Shown here: positions 29,784-37,795 of the stretch, one piece after another
Numbering within the stretch: position 1 is the stretch's first letter
How the letters are laid out: every line of letters starts with the position of its first letter
DNA from: Janthinobacterium sp. J1-1
Lineage (GTDB): Bacteria > Pseudomonadota > Gammaproteobacteria > Burkholderiales > Burkholderiaceae_D
Length of the DNA stretch: 64,000 nt
NCBI RefSeq assembly: GCF_030944405.1
Contig: NZ_CP132339.1
Coordinates: forward strand, 4,278,001-4,342,000
Direction of reading: 5' to 3'
Program-made: the position numbers and the translations under genes
Notes under the pieces: model-generated
Databases searched by the model: none
What the model was told of the DNA's origin: nothing
Seen by the model: only the letters and a program-made list of their open reading frames with translations

Positions 29784-30710
29784 TTACTCGCCGACGGCCA
29801 CGTAGCGATACACGTCGCCATCGTCTTCGTCGTCTTCCTGCGGATCGTCCAGCACCACCTCGAACGGCAGGGCCTTGAGTTTTTCCTGGTTCGCTTCCGA
29901 GATATAGTGGTGCGACAGGTCCAGGAGGGTCAAATTGCCAAGTTGCGTGCCGTGCAGCAGCGCTTCGGCGCCCACGTCGCCGAGCGTGCCCAGCGACAGG
30001 TCGAGCGTGGTGATGGTGGCCAGCAGCGGCTCGTTGGCCAGCCAGACGGCCAGTTCGTCGGCGATCTGCGCGTCGCGCAGGCCCAGATAGCGCAGGGTCG
30101 GCGTGGCCAGTTGCGCCAGCACTTTCCGGTATAGCGCCACGTCGCCCGAAAAGCCATAGTCGTCGGTGCCCAGCCACAGCTCCAGGTGTTCCAGTTTCGG
30201 CATGCTCGATTCCGCCAGGGCCTGGGCTATCTTCTGGTCCAGGCCACCGGATTCGATGGTGAGCTTGCGCAGGTTCTGGTGCGCGAACGGCTCCAGTATC
30301 AATTCATTGCCGCCGCGGATACGCAACTCTTCCAGCTGCGGGAAGGCGTCCAGCAGCGGCTTGTAGCTGCCTTGCACGATCCACGAGATTTCGCATTCCT
30401 CGTACGTCATGTCGCCGATAAACAGCGCGCGCAGTTTTGGCAGCTGCGGCGCATGGCCGGCCAGCGCGGCGATCACCTCGTCGGCGCCCGCTTCATACGG
30501 GTCGCCCCACATGCCGATGATCAGCGCCTCCAGCGCATTCTTGTCGGCTTTTTCCAGGAAGCCGGCGATCAGGTCCGGCATCTTGCGCTTGTCGTCATAT
30601 TCCAGCGACAAACGATACACCACGTCCGGCGAGGGATCGAAAGCGATCTCGGGGTCGTACTGCACGACTTTTTTATGGTGGAAGGTGGTGGTGCTGTCGG
30701 AAATGGTCAT
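29784..30710 (-). CDS. STM4015-family leucine-rich protein
   Basis: 308 aa, first gene of the cassette, with GGAG eight bases upstream of the ATG. It holds leucine-rich repeat-like units (LPKLRALFIGDM, FPQLEELRIRGG, MPKLEHLELWLG, TPTLRYLGLRDA, ITTLDLSLGTLG, LTLLDLSHHYIS). The C-terminus is strongly acidic (DDPQEDDEDDGD) and ends VYRYVAVGE. No signal peptide, membrane part or catalytic motif. As the only non-enzyme in a set with two radical SAM proteins and an ATP-grasp protein, it may be the scaffold or the substrate that they modify. This role is inference. Confidence 0.85.
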   Translation of the reverse strand: MTISDSTTTFHHKKVVQYDPEIAFDPSPDVVYRLSLEYDDKRKMPDLIAGFLEKADKNALEALIIGMWGDPYEAGADEVIAALAGHAPQLPKLRALFIGDMTYEECEISWIVQGSYKPLLDAFPQLEELRIRGGNELILEPFAHQNLRKLTIESGGLDQKIAQALAESSMPKLEHLELWLGTDDYGFSGDVALYRKVLAQLATPTLRYLGLRDAQIADELAVWLANEPLLATITTLDLSLGTLGDVGAEALLHGTQLGNLTLLDLSHHYISEANQEKLKALPFEVVLDDPQEDDEDDGDVYRYVAVGE

Positions 30711-30801
30711 TGCGGAGGCTCCATGAAAGGCAGTGGAAAGCTTGTCTATTCCAAAATCTTAGCATGGGCGCAAGGGCTTCTTGCACACCGCTGGACAGCA
30801 A

Positions 30802-31377
30802 CTATCGGTGGATGACAACCAGCAGTGCCTTGCCTTCGGTCTTGCCGAGGTTGCGGATGGTATGCGGCTGGTCGGCAGGATAGCGCGCCGTGCCGCCATT
30901 CTTGACCTTTTTCTTTGCTGTGCCCACTTCCAGTTCCAGGTTGCCGTGGATGACGGTCAGGTGTTCGGTGGTGCCCGGGTCGTGCGGCTGCGAAGCCAGT
31001 TCGCCGCCCGGCGCCAGGGTCACCTCATACCATTCATATTTGCCTGCCAGTTCCATCGGTCCCAGGATGCGCAGCACATAGCCGGCATGGTCGCCGGGCA
31101 GGGTGGGGGTTTCGTGGGCGTCGGTGACGCGGATGGTTTCCACCGCTTTTTCCGCGCTGGACAGCAATTCGCCGATCTGCACGCCCAGCGCATTGGCCAG
31201 GCGCCAGGTAATGGCGATGGTCGGATTGGCCTTTTCGCGCTCGATCTGCGACAGCATGGACTTCGAGACGCCCGCGATGCGCGACAAATCCTCCAGTGTC
31301 AGGCCGCGCGCCAGGCGCAACCGTTGCAAAGTGGCGCCCACTTCGGGCGGAGAATTGGTCGAAACACTGGTTTTCAT
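30802..31377 (-). CDS. XRE-family regulator with cupin domain (PuuR-like)
   Basis: 191 aa from the ATG at 31377. The helix-turn-helix is at about residues 12-65 (LRLARGLTLEDLSRIAGVSK, SMLSQIEREKANPTIAITWR). A small cupin domain fills the C-terminal half (PGGELASQPHDPGTTEHLTV, HGNLELEVGT). The pattern matches XRE/cupin regulators of amino-acid or amine catabolism. It is divergent from kbl-tdh, with a perfect palindrome between them, so it is likely to control threonine breakdown. An in-frame TTG at 31401 is an alternative start. Confidence 0.9.
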   Translation of the reverse strand: MKTSVSTNSPPEVGATLQRLRLARGLTLEDLSRIAGVSKSMLSQIEREKANPTIAITWRLANALGVQIGELLSSAEKAVETIRVTDAHETPTLPGDHAGYVLRILGPMELAGKYEWYEVTLAPGGELASQPHDPGTTEHLTVIHGNLELEVGTAKKKVKNGGTARYPADQPHTIRNLGKTEGKALLVVIHR

Positions 31378-31415
31378 CGGCGGTTGGCTTGCAAAGTTCA
31401 ATAGGCTTGGGTAAT

Positions 31416-31451
31416 ATCCACTATATTGAATTTCAGTTCGACATAGTGGAT
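31416..31451. promoter_or_regulatory. Palindrome between the XRE/cupin gene and kbl
   Basis: Arms ATCCACTAT (31416-31424) and ATAGTGGAT (31443-31451) are perfect 9-bp complements separated by 18 bp. The site lies 39 bp upstream of the regulator start and about 140 bp upstream of kbl. It is a good candidate operator for the XRE/cupin protein. Confidence 0.6.
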
Positions 31452-31587
31452 TTTGAGGCGAAACACGGAAAACGTGTAGACTTCAAACAGCGCTTCACGG
31501 TACAGCATATGGCGCGCAGCGGTCAAGCGGCCGGCCTTTCCCTATGGCGGCGGGTACGAAACATACAACACGGACACAAGGATCATC

Positions 31588-32814
31588 ATGAGCGAGCAAG
31601 CGAAGAACACCTTTTTCAGCGGTCTGCAACAGAACCTCGATCAACTGCGCCAGCAGGGCCTGTACAAGCCCGAGCGCGTGATCGCCTCGCGCCAGGGCGC
31701 TGAAGTGGTGTGCGACGATGGCCGCACCCTGATCAATATGTGTGCCAACAATTACCTGGGCCTGTCGGGCGACCTGCAGACGCAGCAGGCGTCGATCGCC
31801 GCCACCGAAAAATACGGCTATGGCCTGTCGTCGGTGCGCTTTATCTGCGGCACGCAGACCGTGCACAAGGAACTGGAACAGGCCATCTCGTCTTTCTTGG
31901 GCACCGAAGACACGATACTGTACGCGGCCGCGTTCGACGCCAACGGCGGCGTGTTCGAGCCGCTGTTCGACGAGAACGACGCCATCATCTCCGACGCGCT
32001 GAACCACGCCTCCATCATCGACGGCATCCGCCTGTGCAAGGCCGGCCGCTACCGCTATGCCCACAACGACATGGCCGACCTGGAAGTGCAGCTGCAGGCC
32101 GCGATCGCCGCCGGCAAGCGCCACAAGGTGATCGTCACCGACGGCGTGTTTTCGATGGACGGCACGATTGCCCAGCTCGACAAGATCTGCGACCTGGCCG
32201 ACAAATACGATGCGCTGGTGATGATCGACGAATGCCACGCTTCCGGCTTTATGGGCGCGACGGGGCGCGGGACGCACGAACACCACAATGTGATGGGCCG
32301 CATCGACATCATCACCGGCACCCTGGGCAAGGCCCTGGGCGGCGCCATGGGCGGCTTTACCTCGGCACGCAAGGAAGTGATCGACACCCTGCGCCAGAAG
32401 TCGCGTCCTTATCTGTTCTCGAACACGCTGGCGCCATCGATCGCCGGCGCCTCGCTGTCGGTGCTCGAGCGCCTGGCAAAGTCGACGGAACTGCGCGACC
32501 GCCTGCATAAAAACACGGCCTTCTTCCGCAGCGAGATCGAACGCATCGGCTTTACCATCAAGCCGGGCACCCACCCTGTGGTTCCGGTGATGCTGTTCGA
32601 CGCGCCGGTGGCGCAAAAATTCGCCGCACGTCTGTATGAACTGGGCGTGCTGGTAACGGGCTTTTTCTATCCGGTGGTGCCGATGGGCCAGGCGCGCGTG
32701 CGCGTGCAGCTGTCGGCCGCACATACCCGCGAACAGCTGGTGACGGTGCTGGCCGCGTTCGAGCAGGCCGGCAAGGAACTGGGCCTGATCCAGGCCACCA
32801 CGACCACCAATTAA
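31588..32814 (+). CDS. kbl: Glycine C-acetyltransferase (2-amino-3-ketobutyrate CoA ligase)
   Basis: 408 aa with AAGGA upstream of the ATG. PLP enzyme of the alpha-oxoamine synthase group. Lys248 in TGTLGKALGGAMGG is the PLP-binding lysine, and MIDECHASGFMGATGRGTHE holds the cofactor-binding Asp and His. It splits 2-amino-3-ketobutyrate with CoA into glycine and acetyl-CoA. It is followed 23 bp later by tdh, giving the complete threonine-to-glycine route. It is about 10 residues longer than E. coli Kbl. Confidence 0.97.
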   Translation: MSEQAKNTFFSGLQQNLDQLRQQGLYKPERVIASRQGAEVVCDDGRTLINMCANNYLGLSGDLQTQQASIAATEKYGYGLSSVRFICGTQTVHKELEQAISSFLGTEDTILYAAAFDANGGVFEPLFDENDAIISDALNHASIIDGIRLCKAGRYRYAHNDMADLEVQLQAAIAAGKRHKVIVTDGVFSMDGTIAQLDKICDLADKYDALVMIDECHASGFMGATGRGTHEHHNVMGRIDIITGTLGKALGGAMGGFTSARKEVIDTLRQKSRPYLFSNTLAPSIAGASLSVLERLAKSTELRDRLHKNTAFFRSEIERIGFTIKPGTHPVVPVMLFDAPVAQKFAARLYELGVLVTGFFYPVVPMGQARVRVQLSAAHTREQLVTVLAAFEQAGKELGLIQATTTTN

Positions 32815-32837
32815 TAATAAAAATTTAGGAATACAGC

Positions 32838-33812
32838 ATGGAACGCATTTTAGTCATCGGCGCAAACGGCCAGATCGGCAGTGAACTGGTCGGCGCCCTG
32901 GCGCAGCAGCACGGCGCGGACAACGTCATCGCCAGCGATATCGGCACCAAGAACGTGTACGACGCCAAGCGCTATGCGCAGCTGAACGTGCTTGACAAGG
33001 ACGGCCTGGCACAGATCATCGCCGACGAAAACATCACCCAGGTGTACCAGCTGGCGGCCATGCTGTCGGCCACCGGCGAAGCGGCGCCGCTGAAGGCCTG
33101 GAGCCTGAACATGGATGGCCTGCTCAATATCCTGGAGCTGGCGCGCGAACGTGGCGAGGCGGGCAAACCGCTGCGCATCTTCTGGCCTTCGTCGATCGCC
33201 GCCTTCGGCCCGAATACGCCGCAGGTCAACACGCCGCAGATGACGGTGATGGACCCGACCTCGATGTACGGCATCAGCAAGCTGGCCGGCGAGCGCCTGT
33301 GCGAGTACTACCATGCGAAATACGGCGTCGACCTGCGCAGCATCCGCTACCCGGGCATCATCAGCTACAAGTCGCCTCCGGGCGGCGGCACCACCGACTA
33401 CGCGATCGCGATTTTCCATGCGGCCCTGCGCGGCGAGCGCTATGACTGCTTCCTGAATGCGGCCACCACCTTGCCGATGATCTACATGCCCGACGCGATC
33501 CGCGCCACCATCGAACTGATGGACGCGCCGGCGGAATCGATCAAGATCCGCTCCTCGTACAACGTGGCCGGCGTGTCGTTCAATCCGGACCAGCTGGCGC
33601 AAGCCATCGCCGCCAAGGTGCCGGGTTTTGCCATCAGCTACACGCCGGACAGCCGCCAGGCGATCGCCGACAGCTGGCCGCAAAGCCTGGACGACAGCAC
33701 GGCCCATGCGGACTGGGGCTGGACGGCCCGGATCGGCGTCGAGCAGATGGTGGCCGACATGCTGGCCAATGTGGACGTTGGCCAGTCCGAAAAAGCCGCG
33801 CAGGCCGCGTAG
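32838..33812 (+). CDS. L-threonine 3-dehydrogenase, short-chain (epimerase-like) type
   Basis: 324 aa, AGGA upstream of the ATG. NAD-binding GANGQIG at residues 8-14, catalytic Tyr144 and Lys148 in SMYGISKLAGERL, and substrate-binding YPGIISYKSPPGGGT. This is the NAD-dependent epimerase/dehydratase-like threonine dehydrogenase found in Cupriavidus and relatives, not the zinc-dependent E. coli type. It oxidises threonine to 2-amino-3-ketobutyrate for Kbl. Its TAG stop lies in a palindromic repeat (GCCGCGTAGGTCGGATTAG). Confidence 0.93.
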   Translation: MERILVIGANGQIGSELVGALAQQHGADNVIASDIGTKNVYDAKRYAQLNVLDKDGLAQIIADENITQVYQLAAMLSATGEAAPLKAWSLNMDGLLNILELARERGEAGKPLRIFWPSSIAAFGPNTPQVNTPQMTVMDPTSMYGISKLAGERLCEYYHAKYGVDLRSIRYPGIISYKSPPGGGTTDYAIAIFHAALRGERYDCFLNAATTLPMIYMPDAIRATIELMDAPAESIKIRSSYNVAGVSFNPDQLAQAIAAKVPGFAISYTPDSRQAIADSWPQSLDDSTAHADWGWTARIGVEQMVADMLANVDVGQSEKAAQAA

Positions 33813-33845
33813 GTCGGATTAGCCGCGCCAGCGGCGTAATCCGAC
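33809..33845. repeat. Dispersed palindromic element, single form
   Basis: GTAGGTCGGATTAGCCGC, then GCCA, then GCGGCGTAATCCGAC: one hairpin unit with the same arms as the elements at 5791, 25484 and 63929. It supplies the tdh stop codon and separates tdh from sdaA. Confidence 0.85.
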
Positions 33846-33892
33846 AAACACCCAATACATAGAACATAGATAAAACAATAAAGAGACATCGC

Positions 33893-35281
33893 ATGGATAT
33901 GAGCGTATTTGACCTGTTCAAGATCGGCATCGGGCCGTCGAGTTCCCACACGGTGGGGCCGATGGTGGCGGCGCGGCGTTTTCTGGTTGAATACGGTGCT
34001 CTGGATGACGTCATCGGCGTGGAAGCGGCCCTGTATGGCTCGCTGGCGCTGACCGGCGTCGGCCACGCCACCGACAAGGCCGTGATCCTTGGCCTGATGG
34101 GGGAAACGCCGCAGGACGTGGCGCCCGATGCGGTCGACGCCAAGCTGGCGGCCATCGAGTCGGCAGGCAGCATCCATTTGCTTGGCATTCATCCCGTGCC
34201 GTTTACGGCCGCGACCTGCCTGCTGTGGCACAAGAGCGAGTCCTTGCCCGAACATCCGAACGGCATGCGCTTTACCTTGAAGCTGGCCGATGGCACGCGC
34301 GTCGACAAGGTGTATTACTCGATCGGCGGCGGCTTTATTCGCGAGGCGGGCGAAGTGCCGGTGCCGGCGGCGCCTGGCGCGCAACCGGTGTTCCCCTTCG
34401 ATACGATGGAGCAGTTGCTGGCGCATGGCGTGGCCAGCGGCCTGTCGATCCCCGAGATGCTGCGCGCGAACGAGGGAGTGCGGCGCAGCGAAACCGAATT
34501 GAACGAAGGCCTGGACCGCATCTGGCACGTGATGCGCGACTGTATCGCGCACGGCCTGGAGACCACCGGCAAGCTGCCGGGCGGCCTGGATGTGAAACGC
34601 CGCGCCGCCAAGCTGTGGCGCCAGGCGCAGGACGCGAAAGCGTCCGACAACCGCGCCAACGACCTGCCGCACGACGCCGTGCACCTGGTCAGCCTGTATG
34701 CGATGGCCGTCAACGAGGAAAACGCGGCCGGCGGACGCGTGGTGACGGCACCCACCAATGGCGCGGCCGGCATCATTCCCGCCGTGCTGCGCTACTACGC
34801 CGAGGATTGCCGCCCCAGCGATCCGGTCGGCGGCGTGCGCCGCTTCATGCTGACGGCCGCCGCCATCGGCATGCTGTGCAAGCGCAATGCCTCGATCTCG
34901 GGCGCCGAAGTGGGCTGCCAGGGCGAAGTGGGCGTGGCCTGCGCGATGGCGGCGGCCGGCCTGGTGGCGGCCCTGGGCGGCACGAACGAACAGATCGAGA
35001 ACGCGGCCGAAATCGGCATCGAGCACCACCTGGGCATGACCTGTGACCCGATCGGCGGCCTGGTGCAGATCCCCTGCATCGAACGCAACGGCATGGGCGC
35101 CGTGAAAGCCATCACCGCCGCCTCGCTGGCCCTGAACGGCGACGGCACCCATTTCGTCAGCCTCGACGAAGTGATCGAAACCATGCGCCAGACCGGCGCG
35201 GACATGCAGGACAAATACAAGGAAACGTCGCTGGGCGGCTTGGCCGTGCACGTCATCACCGTCAATCACGCGGCTTGCTGA
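33893..35281 (+). CDS. sdaA: L-serine ammonia-lyase (single-chain, iron-sulfur)
   Basis: 462 aa. N-terminal beta domain begins MSVFDLFKIGIGPSSSHTVG. The C-terminal alpha domain carries SGAEVGCQGEVGVACAMAAA and CDPIGGLVQIPCIERNGMGA, which hold the cysteines of the 4Fe-4S cluster. It turns L-serine into pyruvate and ammonia. With kbl and tdh upstream it makes a threonine/glycine/serine breakdown block. The ATG at 33893 has AAAGAG upstream; a second in-frame ATG lies two codons later. Confidence 0.95.
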   Translation: MDMSVFDLFKIGIGPSSSHTVGPMVAARRFLVEYGALDDVIGVEAALYGSLALTGVGHATDKAVILGLMGETPQDVAPDAVDAKLAAIESAGSIHLLGIHPVPFTAATCLLWHKSESLPEHPNGMRFTLKLADGTRVDKVYYSIGGGFIREAGEVPVPAAPGAQPVFPFDTMEQLLAHGVASGLSIPEMLRANEGVRRSETELNEGLDRIWHVMRDCIAHGLETTGKLPGGLDVKRRAAKLWRQAQDAKASDNRANDLPHDAVHLVSLYAMAVNEENAAGGRVVTAPTNGAAGIIPAVLRYYAEDCRPSDPVGGVRRFMLTAAAIGMLCKRNASISGAEVGCQGEVGVACAMAAAGLVAALGGTNEQIENAAEIGIEHHLGMTCDPIGGLVQIPCIERNGMGAVKAITAASLALNGDGTHFVSLDEVIETMRQTGADMQDKYKETSLGGLAVHVITVNHAAC

Positions 35282-35285
35282 TCCT

Positions 35286-36029
35286 TCATTCGTCCTCGAA
35301 CAATTGCTCCAGCCGTCGCGGATAGTTGTTCAGGAAATCGCGCGTCACCGCATAGTGCTCGGTGTCCTCATACGCCACCTCGTGGATGCCGCCGCCCGTA
35401 AACATGTAGATCCTGGCATGCGGGTAGGCCAGCAGGATAGGCGAGTGGGTGGCGATGATCAGCTGCGAGTCGTCTTCCACCAGCTGGTGGATCACCGACA
35501 GCGCCGCCAACTGGCGGCTCGGTGACAGGGCCGCTTCCGGTTCGTCCAGCAAATACAAACCTTTTCCCCGCAGCTTGTTGAGCATGGTGGCCATGAAGGC
35601 TTCGCCGTGCGACTGGGCGTGCAGCGACTTGCCACCGTAGCTGGTCAAATATTCGGCAGGCATCTCGTCCATGTAGCTGGCGACGTTGAAGAAGCTCTCG
35701 GCGCGCAGGAAGTAACTGTCGTCCGGCTTCTTGTAGCTCTTGCTCAGGCGCAGGTGTTCGTGCAGGCCCGAGACCTGGTCCGATACGGCCGTGATGCGCA
35801 CGCTGCGCGTGCCGCCATCCTTGCCGAAGCCCAGCGCCACGGCCAGCGCTTCGAGCATGGTCGACTTGCCGCTGCCGTTCTCGCCGACGAAAAACGTCAC
35901 GTCGCGATGGAAATCCATCTGCACGAAATCGCGGATGGCCGGAATGGTGAACGGGTAGCGTTCCAGGTCGACCACGGCATCGGGCCGCAGCGCGGCGCTT
36001 TGCAGATAGGGCTTTTTGCTGATCGGCAT
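35286..36029 (-). CDS. AAA/ABC-type ATPase (SMC-like, single protein)
   Basis: 247 aa from the ATG at 36029. Walker A is FFVGENGSGKST, the Walker B region is GLYLLDEPEAALSPSRQL, and a signature-like GGKSLHAQSHGEAFM and switch ATHSPILLAYP are present. This is the AAA_21/AAA_23-type ATPase seen in stand-alone or toxin- and OLD-type systems. No adjacent partner nuclease is recognised. It converges on sdaA by five bases. The genes just upstream on the same strand are unknown, so a link to them is possible. Confidence 0.85.
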   Translation of the reverse strand: MPISKKPYLQSAALRPDAVVDLERYPFTIPAIRDFVQMDFHRDVTFFVGENGSGKSTMLEALAVALGFGKDGGTRSVRITAVSDQVSGLHEHLRLSKSYKKPDDSYFLRAESFFNVASYMDEMPAEYLTSYGGKSLHAQSHGEAFMATMLNKLRGKGLYLLDEPEAALSPSRQLAALSVIHQLVEDDSQLIIATHSPILLAYPHARIYMFTGGGIHEVAYEDTEHYAVTRDFLNNYPRRLEQLFEDE

Positions 36030-36133
36030 GGTGTTTTCCACAGATGGCCTCCGCGAGGCGGACAAGTTGCAGTTTGGCCCAATTGGACAGAGTGCGCCAG
36101 CGATTGTGGGCGATTTCTTGACTTTCCCTGTTT

Positions 36134-37096
36134 TCAGGCAGGCAAAGAAATACGCGCGCAAGAGCCGCTACCTGTCTCTTCGGTTGGCAGGGTTTCCCAA
36201 GAAACCGAATCGAAACAGCGCAAATCATAGCCCAGCATGAATAAGCATGCCTCAAAGGCATGGCAGCGCGTGGCCATGTCAGTATCATGGGTGCTGAACC
36301 AGTCACCTCGCTCGAGCGTGGCGCGTAATATCCATCCGAGTTTTACCTGCCATTGTGCCCAGTCCTGCACACTGACTGCCGACGTATAAAATTGCGGCGC
36401 CTTGGCAAGTTCACTATGGATATGTACTGGGTTGCGCAACTGTTTGCCTCGTGCTGGCCCGGAAGGAAACGCGAGTTGCTGATGTTTCGGTACAGGTAGC
36501 GCCTTTTGGCGCTGATACAAGGCATACAGCATGGCGATGGCGGCGCCGACACGCGTGTCGTAAATGGGTGATCCGCTGTCGTCAATCAGGGCATGGATCT
36601 TGGTAATGCCTGCGTCGAAATGCTCAATTCTGGTTTCGTTGAGTGCATCGAGCGATGTGTCGGAGGTGAGCGACATCCACGGGGTCAGTCGGGTGAAATA
36701 GGCGACCAGACGGCCTTGCGCGTGCAAGTCCTTGAGAAAGGGAATAGCGCCCTTTACTCCGCCCCAACGCAAGACCGCGAGGCAAGCGGCCAGCATCTGG
36801 TCTTCATTCCTTTGTGCCATAGCCGATTTGAGCCAAGCTCGCAGCTTGCTGAGCGATGTACGGGTTTCAGCCCACGTGGCCGATTTTACCGTTACTCCTC
36901 GCGCATCTTTCCATCTGGTGCTCCACACATAGTGGCGCAATACCGCTTCGAGACCGGTGACTTTCACTGCCAGGCCGCCTGGCACATACCTGCTGTGCGC
37001 CATCCTCAATTGAAAAGACCGCGTGGGCAAGCTCTCTGCCAGCCAGTCGATAAAGCCCTTGATATCATCCTGCTTGAGAAAATCGTCGCGATTCAT
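36134..37096 (-). CDS. Unrecognised 320-aa protein
   Basis: 320 aa, mostly alpha-helical in character, no signal peptide or membrane segment. Motifs visible include WSTRWKDARGVTVKSATWAE, IYDTRVGAAIAMLYALYQR and FSTHDTDMATRCHAFEACLF. No family is recognised. By eye the GC content is lower than in the neighbouring genes, and with the next gene it breaks the usual hom-thrC neighbourhood, which suggests acquisition. Real coding is supported by an uninterrupted frame with few rare codons. Confidence 0.7.
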   Translation of the reverse strand: MNRDDFLKQDDIKGFIDWLAESLPTRSFQLRMAHSRYVPGGLAVKVTGLEAVLRHYVWSTRWKDARGVTVKSATWAETRTSLSKLRAWLKSAMAQRNEDQMLAACLAVLRWGGVKGAIPFLKDLHAQGRLVAYFTRLTPWMSLTSDTSLDALNETRIEHFDAGITKIHALIDDSGSPIYDTRVGAAIAMLYALYQRQKALPVPKHQQLAFPSGPARGKQLRNPVHIHSELAKAPQFYTSAVSVQDWAQWQVKLGWILRATLERGDWFSTHDTDMATRCHAFEACLFMLGYDLRCFDSVSWETLPTEETGSGSCARISLPA

Positions 37097-37158
37097 CTGT
37101 TCTACATTCCATCGTCGTTTTTGGTGGGGTGCGCCGCATCATCGGCAATGGCGCGGTT

Positions 37159-37575
37159 TCAGAAATCTTCGGCCCGGCGATCCCAGTAGCCTGGTTCGTC
37201 ATGGGCGGCATTTTTCATGGCGTGGTCCAGCGGTTGCACGCAGAACCGCACACCGGCGTGGCGCATGCTGCCATCGGGTAATTCAAGATAGTCGCGCAAC
37301 TGGCAGTACGCCGGCAGTGCCTCGTCATAGGCAATGTCAAAACAGACTTGGCCGCGCCAGGAACTCATGGCGAGCGGCGAGCTGGCATTCGGTCCGCACG
37401 GCAGCCAGTCGATGCCATTGGCAGCGAGCCACGCCAGGATGGTGTCGCGTTGCGGGTCGGCCTCATGGTGATACAAACGATATCGTTCATGGTCTTGCGG
37501 ATGGAACTCCAGGTACAGCACGTCGCATTGGCGCTGACGCGCGATGGCGTCGATATGGTGGATCAGGGTGGGCAT
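37159..37575 (-). CDS. Unrecognised 138-aa protein
   Basis: 138 aa from the ATG at 37575 (MPTLIHHIDAIARQRQCDVL); a TTG five codons earlier is an alternative. The sequence has YLEFHPQDHERYRLYHHEAD, a Trp-rich middle (ILAWLAANGIDWLPCG) and YWDRRAEDF at the end. It is same-strand and 62 bp upstream of the 320-aa unknown, so they may be one unit. No function is assigned. Confidence 0.65.
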   Translation of the reverse strand: MPTLIHHIDAIARQRQCDVLYLEFHPQDHERYRLYHHEADPQRDTILAWLAANGIDWLPCGPNASSPLAMSSWRGQVCFDIAYDEALPAYCQLRDYLELPDGSMRHAGVRFCVQPLDHAMKNAAHDEPGYWDRRAEDF

Positions 37576-37733
37576 GATGTTGGTGCGCAATCAGTTCGGC
37601 TGAGGTAATAGACAGAGCGCATCATACAGTTACTATACGACAAGATGTGTCGTTTGATAATAGTTCTTGCTTGAATGGCTGAGCACTTGACTTGGCGGAC
37701 GTCGCGCGATTCCCCATGGACTGCCGCTCGCAC

Positions 37734-37739
37734 TATAAT
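37734..37739 (+). promoter_or_regulatory. Possible thrC -10 element
   Basis: TATAAT at 37734-37739, 56 bp upstream of the thrC ATG. The -35 region at the right spacing is a poor match, so this is only a candidate. Confidence 0.3.
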
Positions 37740-37795
37740 ATCGGCTCGTTTGCCATTCATTTTCAACGCTCTCAGCCCAACTGGACTCTACTCTC

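Noticed and set aside
35286..36029. ATPase as an OLD-family nuclease
   Set aside because: There is no TOPRIM domain after the ATPase; the protein ends at 247 residues.
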